NCBI RefSeq assembly: GCF_900103225.1
Contig: NZ_FNJH01000002.1
Location: 716,345-780,344, forward strand
Direction of reading: 5' to 3'
DNA length: 64,000 bases
DNA from: Pseudomonas congelans
GTDB lineage: Bacteria; Pseudomonadota; Gammaproteobacteria; Pseudomonadales; Pseudomonadaceae
Part shown: in pieces, positions 1 to 8,710 of the stretch
Numbering within the stretch: the first letter of the stretch is position 1
Layout: every line of letters starts with the position of its first letter
The notes under the pieces: generated by a model
Database searches by the model: none
What the model saw: only the letters and a program-made list of their open reading frames with translations
What the model was told of the DNA's origin: nothing
Position numbers and translations under genes: made by a program

Positions 1-1094
1 CGCTTGCCCAGCCACATCACCAACCCGGTGCCGATCATTGCAGTCCCGGCGACACCGAAAATGAAGTACAGCCAGCGCAGCAAGGGTTCGGCGAAATGGC
101 CCACGTGCAGGCCGTACATCCCGCTGGAAATCAGCAGCGCCAACGGGCGCTCGGGGACTTCGTTCAACAGCTCGCCGCTGGCACCGCTGAACGTCAGCGC
201 CCCGCCCCGGTCCGGCACGATGCTGCCCTTGTCGTCACGCGTCAGCAAAACCGAGGCGCTGCTGTCACCCGGATTATTGACGATGACCCGACCGACCTGG
301 CCGCTGTCCCATTTCGCGTTCGCTGCGTTGACCAACGGCGCAAGCGCCACCAGCGGCGCAGCCGTGCCTTCACGCTTGACCGTTTCCGGAAACGGATAGG
401 CTTCACTATAGAAAGCCTGAACAGTGTCGTACTGGCTGAGGATGCTCGCGGGCATCACCATCGACATGAAGATCACCAGACTGCTGTAGGTGATCATCAG
501 GTGGAACGGCAGCACCAGCACGCCCAGCGCGTTATGCCCGTCCAGCCAGGAACGCTGGCCCTTGCGCGGCCGGAAGGTGAAGAACTCCTTGAAAACCTTT
601 TTGTGAATGATGATGCCGGTGATCAGCGCGACCAGCATCACCATCGCGGCGCTGGTTGCCAGCCAGCGGCCCCAGGGATAAGGCATCTGCAATTGATAGT
701 GAAAACGGTAGAAGAAATCGCCACCGCGCGTGTCACGCGCCTGCACCTCGCTGCCGGTTTGCGGATCGAGCAGCTTGCGCACGAAGCTGTTGCGCTGGCC
801 CTGCTTGCCTTCGGGCAGCCAGCCGACCATCAGGCCTGGCGTGCGCTGATCGGGCAGACTGATGAACCAGCGCGTGGCCCCGGCCGCATGGCTTTGCAGG
901 TAATGCTGAGCCTGTTGCACGCTGGTGCCTGCATCGAGGGTGCGCACCGGAATCTCCGGCTGCATCCAGTGGGTAATCTCGTCCTTGAAATAGGAAAGCG
1001 TGCCGGTCAGAAAAATCGCGAACAGCAGCCAGCCAAACAGCAAACCGACCCAGGTGTGCAGCCAGGCCATCGACTGGCGAAACCCCTCCTTCAC
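1..1094 (-). CDS. PepSY-associated TM-helix membrane protein (partial, C-terminus outside window)
   Basis: Reading the minus strand from 1094 gives an open frame that runs off the window edge. It starts with a hydrophobic helix (WLHTWVGLLFGWLLFAIFL), then a long periplasmic part and further helices (SAAMVMLVALITGIIIH, FHLMITYSSLVIFMSMV, LYFIFGVAGTAMIGTGLV). This is the layout of PepSY-associated TM proteins (PiuB-like), which in pseudomonads accompany iron-siderophore receptors and are thought to help reduce or move iron at the inner membrane. The GTG start at 1094 overlaps the stop of the upstream DUF3649 gene by four bases, suggesting translational coupling. An ATG eight codons further in is the alternative start. 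Its neighbours are the divergent fecIR genes. The exact biochemical role is not known. Confidence 0.8.
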   Translation of the reverse strand, partial: MKEGFRQSMAWLHTWVGLLFGWLLFAIFLTGTLSYFKDEITHWMQPEIPVRTLDAGTSVQQAQHYLQSHAAGATRWFISLPDQRTPGLMVGWLPEGKQGQRNSFVRKLLDPQTGSEVQARDTRGGDFFYRFHYQLQMPYPWGRWLATSAAMVMLVALITGIIIHKKVFKEFFTFRPRKGQRSWLDGHNALGVLVLPFHLMITYSSLVIFMSMVMPASILSQYDTVQAFYSEAYPFPETVKREGTAAPLVALAPLVNAANAKWDSGQVGRVIVNNPGDSSASVLLTRDDKGSIVPDRGGALTFSGASGELLNEVPERPLALLISSGMYGLHVGHFAEPLLRWLYFIFGVAGTAMIGTGLVMWLGK

Positions 1095-1435
1095 AGCAAC
1101 CACCGACCGCAGGCATAGGCCGCCCCCAGCAATGCAGATGGCGTCAGCACCCCGACCCATGCCTGCAGCGCCGTGCGGCAGGCAAAACACCAGAGCACCG
1201 CGCCCAGATAAGCGAGGAACGACAGCATCATGCCCGTCACTACTGCCTCGGCACGGGTAATCGGCAGCCATTGTGCGATGCAGGTGCTGAACAACGAGGC
1301 CAGCAGGTAACCGGCAAATACCGCAGCCAGTGACCGCGAGGCAATGGCAAGGCGATAGGCAGCCGTCACGCCACTGGTTCTGGCTTTTGCCGCGCGTTTT
1401 TCCGGCAGCGGGCGGCTTGCAGTGGTGACATCCAT
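1091..1435 (-). CDS. DUF3649 family small inner-membrane protein
   Basis: A 114-residue protein with three to four predicted membrane segments (SLAAVFAGYLLASLF, AEAVVTGMMLSFLAYLGAVLWCFA, WVGVLTPSALLGAAYA). Size and composition match the DUF3649 family, which in Pseudomonas sits directly before a PepSY-type membrane protein and near TonB-dependent receptors. A TTG codon lies immediately upstream, but the ATG at 1435 is preferred. The stop overlaps the start of the next gene, so the two are almost certainly one operon. It is transcribed away from fecI, and the Fur-like box between them could control both. The function in iron uptake is inferred from context. Confidence 0.75.
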   Translation of the reverse strand: MDVTTASRPLPEKRAAKARTSGVTAAYRLAIASRSLAAVFAGYLLASLFSTCIAQWLPITRAEAVVTGMMLSFLAYLGAVLWCFACRTALQAWVGVLTPSALLGAAYACGRWLL

Positions 1436-1554
1436 CAAAGGGTCTTCATTGATTCATGAAACCTGGGAAGCCGGTCCTGGGCGACCGGGAAGCGGTCGCA
1501 ACGAAAGCCAGCGGTATGCGCCATTCATCCCGGACGGGACAAATGAACCGCAAT

Positions 1555-1573
1555 ATTAATGATAAATATTCTC
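1555..1573. promoter_or_regulatory. Putative Fur box
   Basis: The 19-mer ATTAATGATAAATATTCTC matches the classical Fur consensus GATAATGATAATCATTATC at 14 of 19 positions by eye. It lies in the 200-bp gap between the divergent DUF3649 gene and fecI, 63 bp before the chosen fecI start, where iron repression of both units would be expected. Confidence 0.6.
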
Positions 1574-1635
1574 ATACGCAAAAGAGTCTGCCAGAATCCA
1601 CGCCACCAATGAGTCCCCGTGGATTGTTCCCCGTG

Positions 1636-2139
1636 ATGCCCGTCGCCCACTCCGCTCTCAATCACACTGTCGAAGGCCTGTACAGGGCACACAACGCCTG
1701 GCTGACGACCTGGTTGCGACGCAGGCTCGGCTGCCCGCACAGCGCAGCGGACCTGGCGCAGGACACCTTCATAAAAGTGCTGGGCGCACGCGATACACCG
1801 CAAATCGTCGAGCCGCGAGCCTTTCTGACAACGATTGCCAAGCGTGTGCTGTGCAACCACTACCGGCGTCAGGACCTGGAGCACGCCTACTATCAGGCAC
1901 TGGCAGAACTGCCGGAGAGCGTGGCGCCTTCGGAAGAAGAGCGGGCGATCATTCTCGAAACCCTGGTCGAACTCGACCAACTGCTGGACGGCTTGCCAAC
2001 CCTGGTCAAGCGGGCATTTCTGCTGTCGCAGGTCGATGGGCTGAGTCATGGCAGCATCGCTGCCGAACTGGGGATTTCCATCGCCACGGTCAAGCGCCAT
2101 CTGAACAAGGCCGCCCTGCGCTGCTATTTCGCCCTATGA
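1636..2139 (+). CDS. fecI: ECF sigma factor, FecI-like
   Basis: Encodes a 167-residue ECF (group IV) sigma factor that should direct RNA polymerase to the fecA promoter when FecA and FecR signal ferric citrate outside the cell. Region 2 is seen at about 14-60 (LYRAHNAWL..., SAADLAQDTFIKVL) and region 4 at about 110-160 (LPTLVKRAFLLSQVDGLSH, then an HTH with IATVKRHLNKA). The frame is open further upstream to 1456. The ATG at 1636 is preferred because it gives the usual family length; an ATG at 1609 is possible. The stop overlaps the fecR start (ATGA). The upstream Fur-like box suggests iron repression. Confidence 0.88.
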   Translation: MPVAHSALNHTVEGLYRAHNAWLTTWLRRRLGCPHSAADLAQDTFIKVLGARDTPQIVEPRAFLTTIAKRVLCNHYRRQDLEHAYYQALAELPESVAPSEEERAIILETLVELDQLLDGLPTLVKRAFLLSQVDGLSHGSIAAELGISIATVKRHLNKAALRCYFAL

Positions 2140-3113
2140 ATCCGAACAGTGACTCCCTGAACAAATCCGACATCTCGCCTGCCGTGGCACAGCAGGCCGT
2201 TGGCTGGCTGCTGGAAATGCAGGAAGGCACGCTGGATGCCCGCCGTCAGCACGCCTGGCAGCTGTGGCTCAATGGCAACGCCGAGCACCAGCGGGCATGG
2301 GCGCACATGCAGCGGGTCAATCAGCGCCTGAGCGGGCTGTCCTCGCCGCTGGCGCATGCGGCACTCAATGCGCCGAAGTCCGCCAGCCGTCGGCATGCGC
2401 TGAAACTGCTGTTGCTGCTCGGTGCGGGCTCGGCAGCGGGCTGGAGCCTGCGCGAGCAGATCGCCCTGCAACCGTTGCTGGCCGACTATGACAGTGGCGT
2501 GGGCGAACAGCGCAAGGTGGCGTTGAGCGACGGCAGTCAAGTGCAGTTGAATACGGCCAGCGCGGTGGATGTGCGTTTCGATGCACAGCAGCGCCTGATA
2601 GAACTGCTGCAGGGCGAAATCCTCATGACTGCCTCTGCGGACATGCGCCCGCTGAATCTGCTGAGTGCCGAAGGTACGGTCAAGGCGTCGACAGGCGCCA
2701 GCCGTTTCAACCTGCGCCAACTAAATGGGCGCACGCAATTGGCAGTATTTGCCGGAGCGCTTGAAATATCCCCTGCCGGCAAGAGCGGCCCCGGTTTGAT
2801 GCTGCAGGCCAGTCAACAAGTGACGTTCAGTCGTGATGCCTGGGACAAGGTTGGTCCGCTGGACGCTGGCAGTGGCGCCTGGGCGGACGGGATGCTGGTG
2901 GCGTCGCGCATGAGGCTGGCGGATTTTCTCGCAGAATTGAGCCGCTACCGCCGCGGTCGCCTGAACTGCGATGCCAGGGTTGCCAGCCTGCTGATTTCCG
3001 GTAGCTACCCGCTGGCCGACAGCGAGCGCATCCTCGACATGCTCGAACTCGCCCTCCCGGTACGCGTGCAACGCTTCACCCGCTATTGGGTGAACGTGCA
3101 GGCGCGGGTGTGA
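2136..3113 (+). CDS. fecR: FecR-type sigma regulator (transmembrane sensor)
   Basis: A 325-residue cytoplasmic-membrane regulator that passes the signal from the loaded receptor FecA to the sigma factor FecI. Residues 20-65 form the DUF4880-type cytoplasmic part (QAVGWLLEMQEG..., AEHQRAWAHMQRV). A single membrane helix lies near 88-105. The periplasmic FecR domain follows (VGEQRKVALSDGSQVQLN at about 122-139), and the C-terminal part resembles the receptor-contacting STN-like end. It overlaps fecI by four bases, so production of the two is coupled. The partner receptor fecA lies 721 bp downstream, beyond a repeat block. Confidence 0.88.
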   Translation: MNPNSDSLNKSDISPAVAQQAVGWLLEMQEGTLDARRQHAWQLWLNGNAEHQRAWAHMQRVNQRLSGLSSPLAHAALNAPKSASRRHALKLLLLLGAGSAAGWSLREQIALQPLLADYDSGVGEQRKVALSDGSQVQLNTASAVDVRFDAQQRLIELLQGEILMTASADMRPLNLLSAEGTVKASTGASRFNLRQLNGRTQLAVFAGALEISPAGKSGPGLMLQASQQVTFSRDAWDKVGPLDAGSGAWADGMLVASRMRLADFLAELSRYRRGRLNCDARVASLLISGSYPLADSERILDMLELALPVRVQRFTRYWVNVQARV

Positions 3114-3197
3114 TCGTGATTGCTCGTTCCCACTTTTCAGTGCTCACGTGGACATACGCGTCTTGGAGAGCCCGAAATACAGGGCTGACACTACGCT

Positions 3198-3332
3198 GAC
3201 TATCGTTCCCATTCAGCGTGGTAGTGCCGTTCGTGACGCTCTGCGTCACACAGCGGTTCTGTGACATCAGTGATGACTATCGTTCCCATGCTCCGCGTGG
3301 GAACGCCTTTCGTGACGCTCTGCGTCACACAG
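3198..3332. repeat. Two tandem copies of a ~57-bp palindromic intergenic repeat
   Basis: Copies at 3198-3253 and 3275-3332 share the start GACTATCGTTCCCA and the end CGTGACGCTCTGCGTCACACAG. Each can form a GTGACGC-TCT-GCGTCAC hairpin, and the second also has an intact CGTGGGAA arm. They match the third copy at 3649-3706. These are REP-like palindromes of the kind scattered between Pseudomonas genes. Confidence 0.7.
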
Positions 3333-3394
3333 TGGTTCTGCGATGTTAGTTGGATTGGTGTTTGGCTCCGGTCACCTTTGCGCCCTTACGGCGC

Positions 3395-3553
3395 CTTACT
3401 TTGAGGGACCAAAGTAAGCAAAGTCCCAAGCTCCGTTTCCGGCCCGACTTCGTCGGGTTCCTTCGCCCTGTCACTGATCCGGGGGGCGCCGCAACGGGCC
3501 ATCCATGGCCCGGTGCGGCTAGCCTGGCGTCCTGCCAGGCTACCCCCGGATCA
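3395..3553. repeat. Structured palindrome cluster between fecR and fecA
   Basis: Several perfect inverted repeats follow one another: CTTACTTTG/CAAAGTAAG (3395-3403 with 3410-3418), CCCGAC/GTCGGG near 3443-3457, and TGATCCGGGGG (3475-3485) with CCCCCGGATCA (3543-3553). The last pair encloses two inner hairpins, CGGGCCAT/ATGGCCCG and AGCCTGGC/GCCAGGCT, so 3475-3553 could fold as a three-way junction. No convincing coding sequence is present; the open frames here are by-products of the palindromes. Confidence 0.55.
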
Positions 3554-3648
3554 GCGCCAGGACTCAGCCGTCACTTACGTCGCACTCTGCGTCGTCTGTG
3601 CCATCGGAGTTTGATTATCGTGCAGACGCTCCGCGTCGGCATGCAGTT

Positions 3649-3706
3649 GACTATCGTTCCCACGCTCCGCGTGGGAATGCCGTTCGTGACGCTCTGCGTC
3701 ACACAG
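3649..3706. repeat. Third copy of the ~57-bp palindromic repeat
   Basis: This is the best-preserved copy, with both hairpins intact: CCCACGC-TCC-GCGTGGG and GTGACGC-TCT-GCGTCAC. A diverged half-copy (GATTATCGTGCAGACGCTCC) precedes it at 3612-3631. It ends about 130 bp before the fecA start. Confidence 0.7.
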
Positions 3707-3834
3707 CATTTTTTGGATGTCAGGTGGATTTGCACTGGCCAGTTAAAATTTTTCAAAATTCTTGAGCCGTTTTTCAATCCTCGCGTGACAGACAGGGAAA
3801 GCCTCTCTCAACCTTCCGGTCAAAGGACTCCCGC

Positions 3835-6183
3835 ATGTCAGCCCGCCCTACTCAACTTTCTCCGCTGGTGCGCACATTGCGCCATGTCATTTTCGGCGCC
3901 AGCCTCTCGGTCGGCAGCCTGTCGATGGCGCAGGCCACCGAGGTCGCACCCAAGGTGTATCACATTGCGCCAAGCGAGCTTGAAGCGGCGCTGAACCAGT
4001 TCGGTCGTGAGTCCGGCGTGCTGATTTCCTATGGCTCGCAGATTACCAGCGGCCTGAAAAGCCGTGGCCTGGAAGGTCAGTACACACCCGAGCAGGGCCT
4101 GAATGCCTTGCTCGAAGGCACCGGCCTGCAGGCCATGGCCGATGGCAATAACGGCTTCACCCTGCAATCGGCAAATACGGCTGGCGCGCCGATCGAGCTG
4201 GGGGTTTCCACGGTGGTCGGTGACTGGCTGGGCGCTGCGCAGCAAACCAACGTTTTCGAACATCCCGGCGCACGTGACGTGATTCGCCGTGAGGAATTCG
4301 AGCGGGTCGGTGCGACGTCGGCGCGTGAAGTGCTCAATCGCATTCCGGGCGTCAATGCTCCGGACAACAACGGCACCGGCAGCCATGACATGGCGTTGAA
4401 TTTCGGCATTCGTGGCCTCAATCCACGCCTGGCGTCGCGTTCTACCGTGTTGATGGACGGTATCCCGGTGCCATTCGCGCCCTACGGCCAGCCGCAACTG
4501 TCGTTTGCGCCGATCAGCATGGGCAACATGGACGCAGTCGATGTGGTGCGTGGCGGTGGCGCAGTCCGTTACGGTCCGCAGAACGTGGGCGGCATCGTCA
4601 ACTTCGTGACCCGCGCGATCCCCGACGCCCCAACTCTCAAGGGCGGCATACAAACCGAGACCAGCCCGTCTTCCAGCCACGACGGTTTCAAGACCACCGG
4701 CAACCTGCTGGCGGGCGGCACCGCGGACAACGGCCTGGGCGGCGCGATTCTGTACTCCGGCGTACGCGGCGGAGACTGGCGCGAGCACAGCGACACCGAA
4801 ATCGACGACCTGATCCTCAAGGGTAAATACCAGATCGACGAAGCCAACAGCCTCAACGCCATGGCGCAGTACTACGATGGCGAAGCGCAAATGCCCGGTG
4901 GCCTCAGCGTCGCCGACTACGATGCCGATCCGTACCAGTCGACACGCCTGAAGGACAAGTTCTGGGGCCGTCGCACGATGTTCAACTTCGGCTATCGCTA
5001 CGAGCAGGACGCGCGCGTATTCACCGCCAACACGTTCTTCACCAAGACCTTGCGCAGCGGCTATCTGGATCAGGGCAGCTTCGTTTCCCTGTCGCCCCGC
5101 GAATACTGGGTGCGCGGCCTGGAAACGCGCTTCTCGCAAGGCTTTGCGCTGGGCGAAACCTGGCATGAAGTCGGCGTTGGCTACCGCTACGTCAACGAGG
5201 CCGGTCACGAACTGCGCTACCGCGAGCCGGTCACCGGCAACCTGCCGACCACCGCCAGCCGCAACGACCGCGACACACGCGGCGCGACCGAAGCGCATGC
5301 GTTCTACATCGACGACCGCATCGATATCGGCAAGTGGACCATCACGCCGGGCGTTCGCTACGAGATGATCGACACCGCCCAGAACAACAACCTGACCAAT
5401 GCCCGATACCAGGGTGACTACAGCACCGCACTGCCCGCGTTGAATGTGCTTTACCACCTGACCGACACCTGGAACCTGTACGCCAACACCGAAGGCTCGT
5501 TCGGCAGTGTGCAGTACAGCCAGATGCCTAACCGCGTCACCGGCGATGAAGTCAAACCGGAAAAAGCCCGCACCTGGGAACTGGGCACACGCTACGACAA
5601 TGGCAACCTGCGGGCCGAGATCGGCGCGTTCCTGATCAACTTCGACAACCAGTACGACAGCAACCAGACCAACGACACGGTGATCGCGCGCGGCGAGACG
5701 CGTCATCAGGGCATCGAAACCAGCGTCAACTATGCGCTAGAGGGGTTGAGCCCGGTGCTGGCCGGCTACGATATCTACGCGACCTACGCCTTCGTCGACG
5801 CCACGATTCGCGAAGACGGCCCGAACAAGGGCAATCGCGTGCCGTTCTCGTCAAAGCACAAGGGAACGATGGGTGTCAGCTACACCGAAGGGCCGTGGAA
5901 GCTCAATTTCGACAGCTCCTTCCAGAGCGATCAGTTTGCCGACAACGCCAATACCTCGGCTGAAAGCGCCGACGGCAGCACCGGCAAGATCCCCGGGTAC
6001 ATGCTGTTCAGCACCCGCGCCAACTACGATTTCGGACCGCAACTGTCTGACCTCAACGTAGCGGTCGGGATGAAAAACATCTTCAACCGCCAGTACTACA
6101 CCCGCTCGTTCGACGACAACAACCGCGGCAAATACGTCGGCGAACCGCGCACGGTGTACGTACAGACGTCGGTCGCGTTCTAG
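3835..6183 (+). CDS. fecA: Ferric dicitrate TonB-dependent outer-membrane receptor FecA
   Basis: A 782-residue outer-membrane receptor that imports ferric dicitrate using TonB energy and signals through FecR. A signal peptide ends near residue 34 (SMAQA). An STN signalling domain covers about 42-112 (YHIAPSELEAALNQFGRESG). A TonB-box-like segment STVVGDWLG is at 125-133, the plug follows to about 263, and a 22-strand barrel ends in a C-terminal Phe. Recalled E. coli FecA shares long near-identical stretches, for example NFGIRGLNPRLASRSTVLMD and QYDSNQTNDTV, so the ferric citrate assignment is firmer than for most receptors of this class. An SD (AGGA) sits nine bases before the ATG. Expression should depend on FecI, although no clear FecI promoter was identified. 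Confidence 0.95.
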   Translation: MSARPTQLSPLVRTLRHVIFGASLSVGSLSMAQATEVAPKVYHIAPSELEAALNQFGRESGVLISYGSQITSGLKSRGLEGQYTPEQGLNALLEGTGLQAMADGNNGFTLQSANTAGAPIELGVSTVVGDWLGAAQQTNVFEHPGARDVIRREEFERVGATSAREVLNRIPGVNAPDNNGTGSHDMALNFGIRGLNPRLASRSTVLMDGIPVPFAPYGQPQLSFAPISMGNMDAVDVVRGGGAVRYGPQNVGGIVNFVTRAIPDAPTLKGGIQTETSPSSSHDGFKTTGNLLAGGTADNGLGGAILYSGVRGGDWREHSDTEIDDLILKGKYQIDEANSLNAMAQYYDGEAQMPGGLSVADYDADPYQSTRLKDKFWGRRTMFNFGYRYEQDARVFTANTFFTKTLRSGYLDQGSFVSLSPREYWVRGLETRFSQGFALGETWHEVGVGYRYVNEAGHELRYREPVTGNLPTTASRNDRDTRGATEAHAFYIDDRIDIGKWTITPGVRYEMIDTAQNNNLTNARYQGDYSTALPALNVLYHLTDTWNLYANTEGSFGSVQYSQMPNRVTGDEVKPEKARTWELGTRYDNGNLRAEIGAFLINFDNQYDSNQTNDTVIARGETRHQGIETSVNYALEGLSPVLAGYDIYATYAFVDATIREDGPNKGNRVPFSSKHKGTMGVSYTEGPWKLNFDSSFQSDQFADNANTSAESADGSTGKIPGYMLFSTRANYDFGPQLSDLNVAVGMKNIFNRQYYTRSFDDNNRGKYVGEPRTVYVQTSVAF

Positions 6184-6225
6184 TTTTCGGGCGCAAGAGC
6201 GAGAGCAGTGTTCTCCCGGACACCT

Positions 6226-6278
6226 CTCGTTCCTCGCGCTCTGCATGGGAATGCCGTACCGGACGCTCTGCGTCCGCT
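6226..6278. repeat. Degenerate copy of the palindromic repeat
   Basis: The run CTCGTTCCTCGCGCTCTGC... continues into GGACGCTCTGCGTCC, an intact hairpin. It resembles the 3198-3706 repeats with a decayed first arm. It lies 40 bp after fecA. Confidence 0.45.
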
Positions 6279-6454
6279 CCTGATTCGCAGCCTCGCGCCG
6301 AGGCATCCTTTTTTGCTGCGAAATATTTCTTACACATTGGGGTTGAATTGTCAGGCCATTGCCGCCAACACTGTGAATGAGCGCAAACGAAAACGATTCC
6401 GAGAGGAATCATGCAGTCCAGCCTCGCACGAGCAAGCCCTAATAAGGATTAACT

Positions 6455-6883
6455 ATGCAAATCCAGGTCAATAGCGATAATCACATCGAAAGCAGTATCC
6501 GACTGGAGGAGTGGGTTCGTACCACCGTTGAAAGCACGCTCGAACATTACGATGAAAACCTGACCCGCGTGGAAGTCCACATCCGCGACGAGAACGGCGA
6601 CAAGCCTGGCCCGCACGACATCAAGTGCCAGATGGAAGCTCGCCCCAAAGGACACCAACCCATTTCTGTTTCCCACAAGGCTGATACGGTAGATCAGGCT
6701 GTGGATGGCGCTGCTGTAAAACTCGATCATGCCCTCGAGCATCTGTTCGGTAAACTGCGCGGCAAACGAGGCGCCGCACCGACCATCGTCGAACAGGATG
6801 AAGATCCGGTTAGCCCGGACGCGCTGCTCGAAGAAGAATTTCTGGAAAAAGAGCAGGAGAAAGAAGCCGCTCGTCTGACCTGA
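6455..6883 (+). CDS. HPF/RaiA-family ribosome-associated protein
   Basis: A 142-residue protein whose first ~110 residues show the sigma-54 modulation/RaiA pattern (MQIQVNSDNHIESS..., VEVHIRDENGDKPG, TVDQAVDGAAVKLDHALEHLFGKL). The family binds the decoding centre of idle ribosomes in stress or stationary phase. An acidic tail (residues ~115-142, EEEFLEKEQEKEAA) is longer than in short HPF proteins, so this is probably a paralogue rather than the rpoN-linked hpf. AAGGA stands eight bases before the ATG. A strong terminator follows directly, so it is probably monocistronic. Confidence 0.8.
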   Translation: MQIQVNSDNHIESSIRLEEWVRTTVESTLEHYDENLTRVEVHIRDENGDKPGPHDIKCQMEARPKGHQPISVSHKADTVDQAVDGAAVKLDHALEHLFGKLRGKRGAAPTIVEQDEDPVSPDALLEEEFLEKEQEKEAARLT

Positions 6884-6910
6884 TGCTTCACTGACACGTT
6901 TTGCAAGAAA

Positions 6911-6941
6911 AGGGCGAACCGGCAACGGTTCGCCCTTTTTG
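6911..6941 (+). terminator. Rho-independent terminator after the HPF-like gene
   Basis: A perfect 10-bp stem AGGGCGAACC/GGTTCGCCCT with a six-base loop, followed by a T run. Confidence 0.9.
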
Positions 6942-7719
6942 TTCGCGATGGGCCGGCAAGCGCACCACAAACGGTCGCTGCACAGCTTTGGCCACCTTGA
7001 CCCTTCGCTCGCCTCCCAGCCATTTTGATCGCCGCGTGCCGTCCATCGAATTTAACATCTTGCGCCGAACAGCCTGAGCGCTGCGCCTGACAGCCATCAG
7101 CGAGCAAAAAATCATGCCGCTCCCCTCCGTCAGCCCTCCATACCGGCAACCGCTCAACACTCTTCTCGCCGCTCCGCCGCACGACGCTCAACACCAGAAC
7201 CTGGACAGTGGACGAGTACGGTTTCGACCCCGTCTTTACGAATCTCTGACGTCAAGATTCGGTTGTCGGAGTGTCAGACAATCATTCGAAAAAGTCATAC
7301 CGCAACTGCATCCGCGAGAGGACCAGACCATGTGCGAGACATGTTTCCAGCCCGTTTTGGAGAGCACTTTTTTCAGCCGAATTGACTGGTTCGTCTTGCT
7401 GCAAAGCAACCCACGAAGCGGCTTCGCAGTGCTCCCGCTCGGCGGTTTCCAGCGCATCGCCCCTGCAATATGGCCCGAACCGTGCAGTGTCCTCTAGTAA
7501 GCGCCACGAGGCTGGCCAACAGGACGGCTACTTCCTGACGCGGACTCAATGTTGTAAATGCCGCAAAGCTTGTCGAAACGCAACCTTTCATCAACGCGAA
7601 AGACGACAGCAACACTGTCAGCAGCCAGCGCAGGAGTAACGCAACCGCTGATCAGTCGTCGAGAACCAAAAGGACTACTACCCGGTCAACTTATGCAGAC
7701 CATTGAGCAGGTGAATGAT
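6942..7719. other. 778-bp stretch without a convincing gene
   Basis: Short overlapping open frames exist on both strands here (for example 7114-7497 plus and 6888-7160 minus). None has a good Shine-Dalgarno, protein-like composition or a recognisable motif. It may be decayed coding sequence or hold an unrecognised RNA; nothing specific could be supported. Confidence 0.5.
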
Positions 7720-8052
7720 ATGGACAATCCTTTTCAGATGATCACGGATACTTTTCACCCCGACTATCGGGTGAATCTGAGCATTCAAGGGCTGGACGGC
7801 AGTATCATGCTGACCTTGTCCAACGAACGCGGAGTCGTTGCGAAGCGCTTGATCAGCGCCGCCCAACGCAATGACCCACAACGCCTGCGCAAGCTGATAG
7901 AAAGCGTGCAATTCGGCATCGCCATCGAACGTGGCGACAGCGCGATCAAGATTCTTGCGGCGATGACCGATGGCGCGACCCTGAAAAAGACGCCTGTCCC
8001 GGCCAATGGTCTGTGGCCACAGAGTCAGGCAACGGTGAATGCCGGGGTTTGA
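7720..8052 (+). CDS. DUF3509 family protein
   Basis: A 110-residue protein with the features of the Pseudomonas DUF3509 family: MDNPFQMITDTFHPDYRVN at the N-terminus, then LDGSIMLTLSN and a conserved RLRKLIESVQFGIAIERG segment. The function is unknown. The frame is open upstream, with an ATG at 7693 and an earlier start at 7558. The ATG at 7720 is chosen because it matches the family N-terminus and has a weak CAGGTG before it. The extra upstream residues look like non-conserved read-through. It is flanked by a long gene-free region and a stem-loop. Confidence 0.65.
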   Translation: MDNPFQMITDTFHPDYRVNLSIQGLDGSIMLTLSNERGVVAKRLISAAQRNDPQRLRKLIESVQFGIAIERGDSAIKILAAMTDGATLKKTPVPANGLWPQSQATVNAGV

Positions 8053-8073
8053 TTCACACCTGCCCTTCCCTTC

Positions 8074-8101
8074 TGTGCAGTGCCGTTGTCGGCGCTGCAC
8101 A
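8074..8101. terminator. Stem-loop after the DUF3509 gene
   Basis: TGTGCAGTGCCG pairs with CGGCGCTGCACA (12 bp, one G-U pair, TTGT loop). There is no T run, so termination is plausible but unproven. Confidence 0.45.
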
Positions 8102-8315
8102 GAGCAAGAATAGGTTGATGCCTTTCAATATTCTCCAGCCTGCTTGAACGAGCTTCTCCCCCCGTAGAACCGGCCTTTCGCTATCATTCCCCCTCCCTCC
8201 TCTTCAGCAAAAGTACAGATACATCCTGCTACAACAATCCTTGCGCAGAAACATTCGAGCGACTGAGCACTGAGTTCAGCGCCACTGCACCTGCGGTTGA
8301 TTCCGAGGAGGCAAC

Positions 8316-8648
8316 ATGTATTTACGTTATGGGGTATTGATCGCATCACTTGCGATAGCGTCAGGCTGTGTCGAGGAGCGTGTGGTCCACGAACGACCGC
8401 ACGTCCATCATGAATACGTCGAAGAAGTGATCGCGCCGCAACCGCCACCGGAGCGCGTCGTCGAGGTGGAACCGGCCCCTCGTCCAGGCTATGTATGGGC
8501 ACGCGGTTACTGGCACTGGAACGGCCAGCGATTCGTCCCGGTACATGGCCACTGGGAAACCGAACGACCCGGCTATCACTATGTGCATCCGCACTGGGAA
8601 AGCGCTGGTGACGGCTGGCACTGGCGTGCCGGGGTCTGGCTGAACTGA
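8316..8648 (+). CDS. YXWGXW-repeat lipoprotein
   Basis: A 110-residue secreted lipoprotein. The signal peptide (YGVLIASLAIA) ends in a lipobox-like SGC, so Cys18 would be lipidated. A proline-rich linker (APQPPPERVVEVEPAPRPG) follows. The mature part carries aromatic WXXGXW-type repeats (GYVWARGYWHWNGQRFVPV and GDGWHWRAGVWLN), which define a widespread envelope family of unknown function. The SD GAGGAGG six bases before the ATG is strong. There is no obvious operon partner. Confidence 0.8.
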   Translation: MYLRYGVLIASLAIASGCVEERVVHERPHVHHEYVEEVIAPQPPPERVVEVEPAPRPGYVWARGYWHWNGQRFVPVHGHWETERPGYHYVHPHWESAGDGWHWRAGVWLN

Positions 8649-8710
8649 TTGCCTTCTTTTAGTAAGCAGCGTGCTGGCGGCATCTTGCACAGATGCCGCC
8701 ATTGCCTTGA

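Noticed and set aside
3350..3994. Open frames in the fecR-fecA gap on both strands
   Set aside because: They are made by translation of palindromic repeats, with the typical repeat-derived peptide TRSVGTIVNCMPTRSV.
3838..5706. 622-codon minus-strand frame opposite fecA
   Set aside because: fecA is certain on the plus strand, and the antisense product has no domain-like features.
7114..7497. 127-codon plus-strand frame
   Set aside because: No SD, no motif, and overlapping frames of equal quality on both strands.
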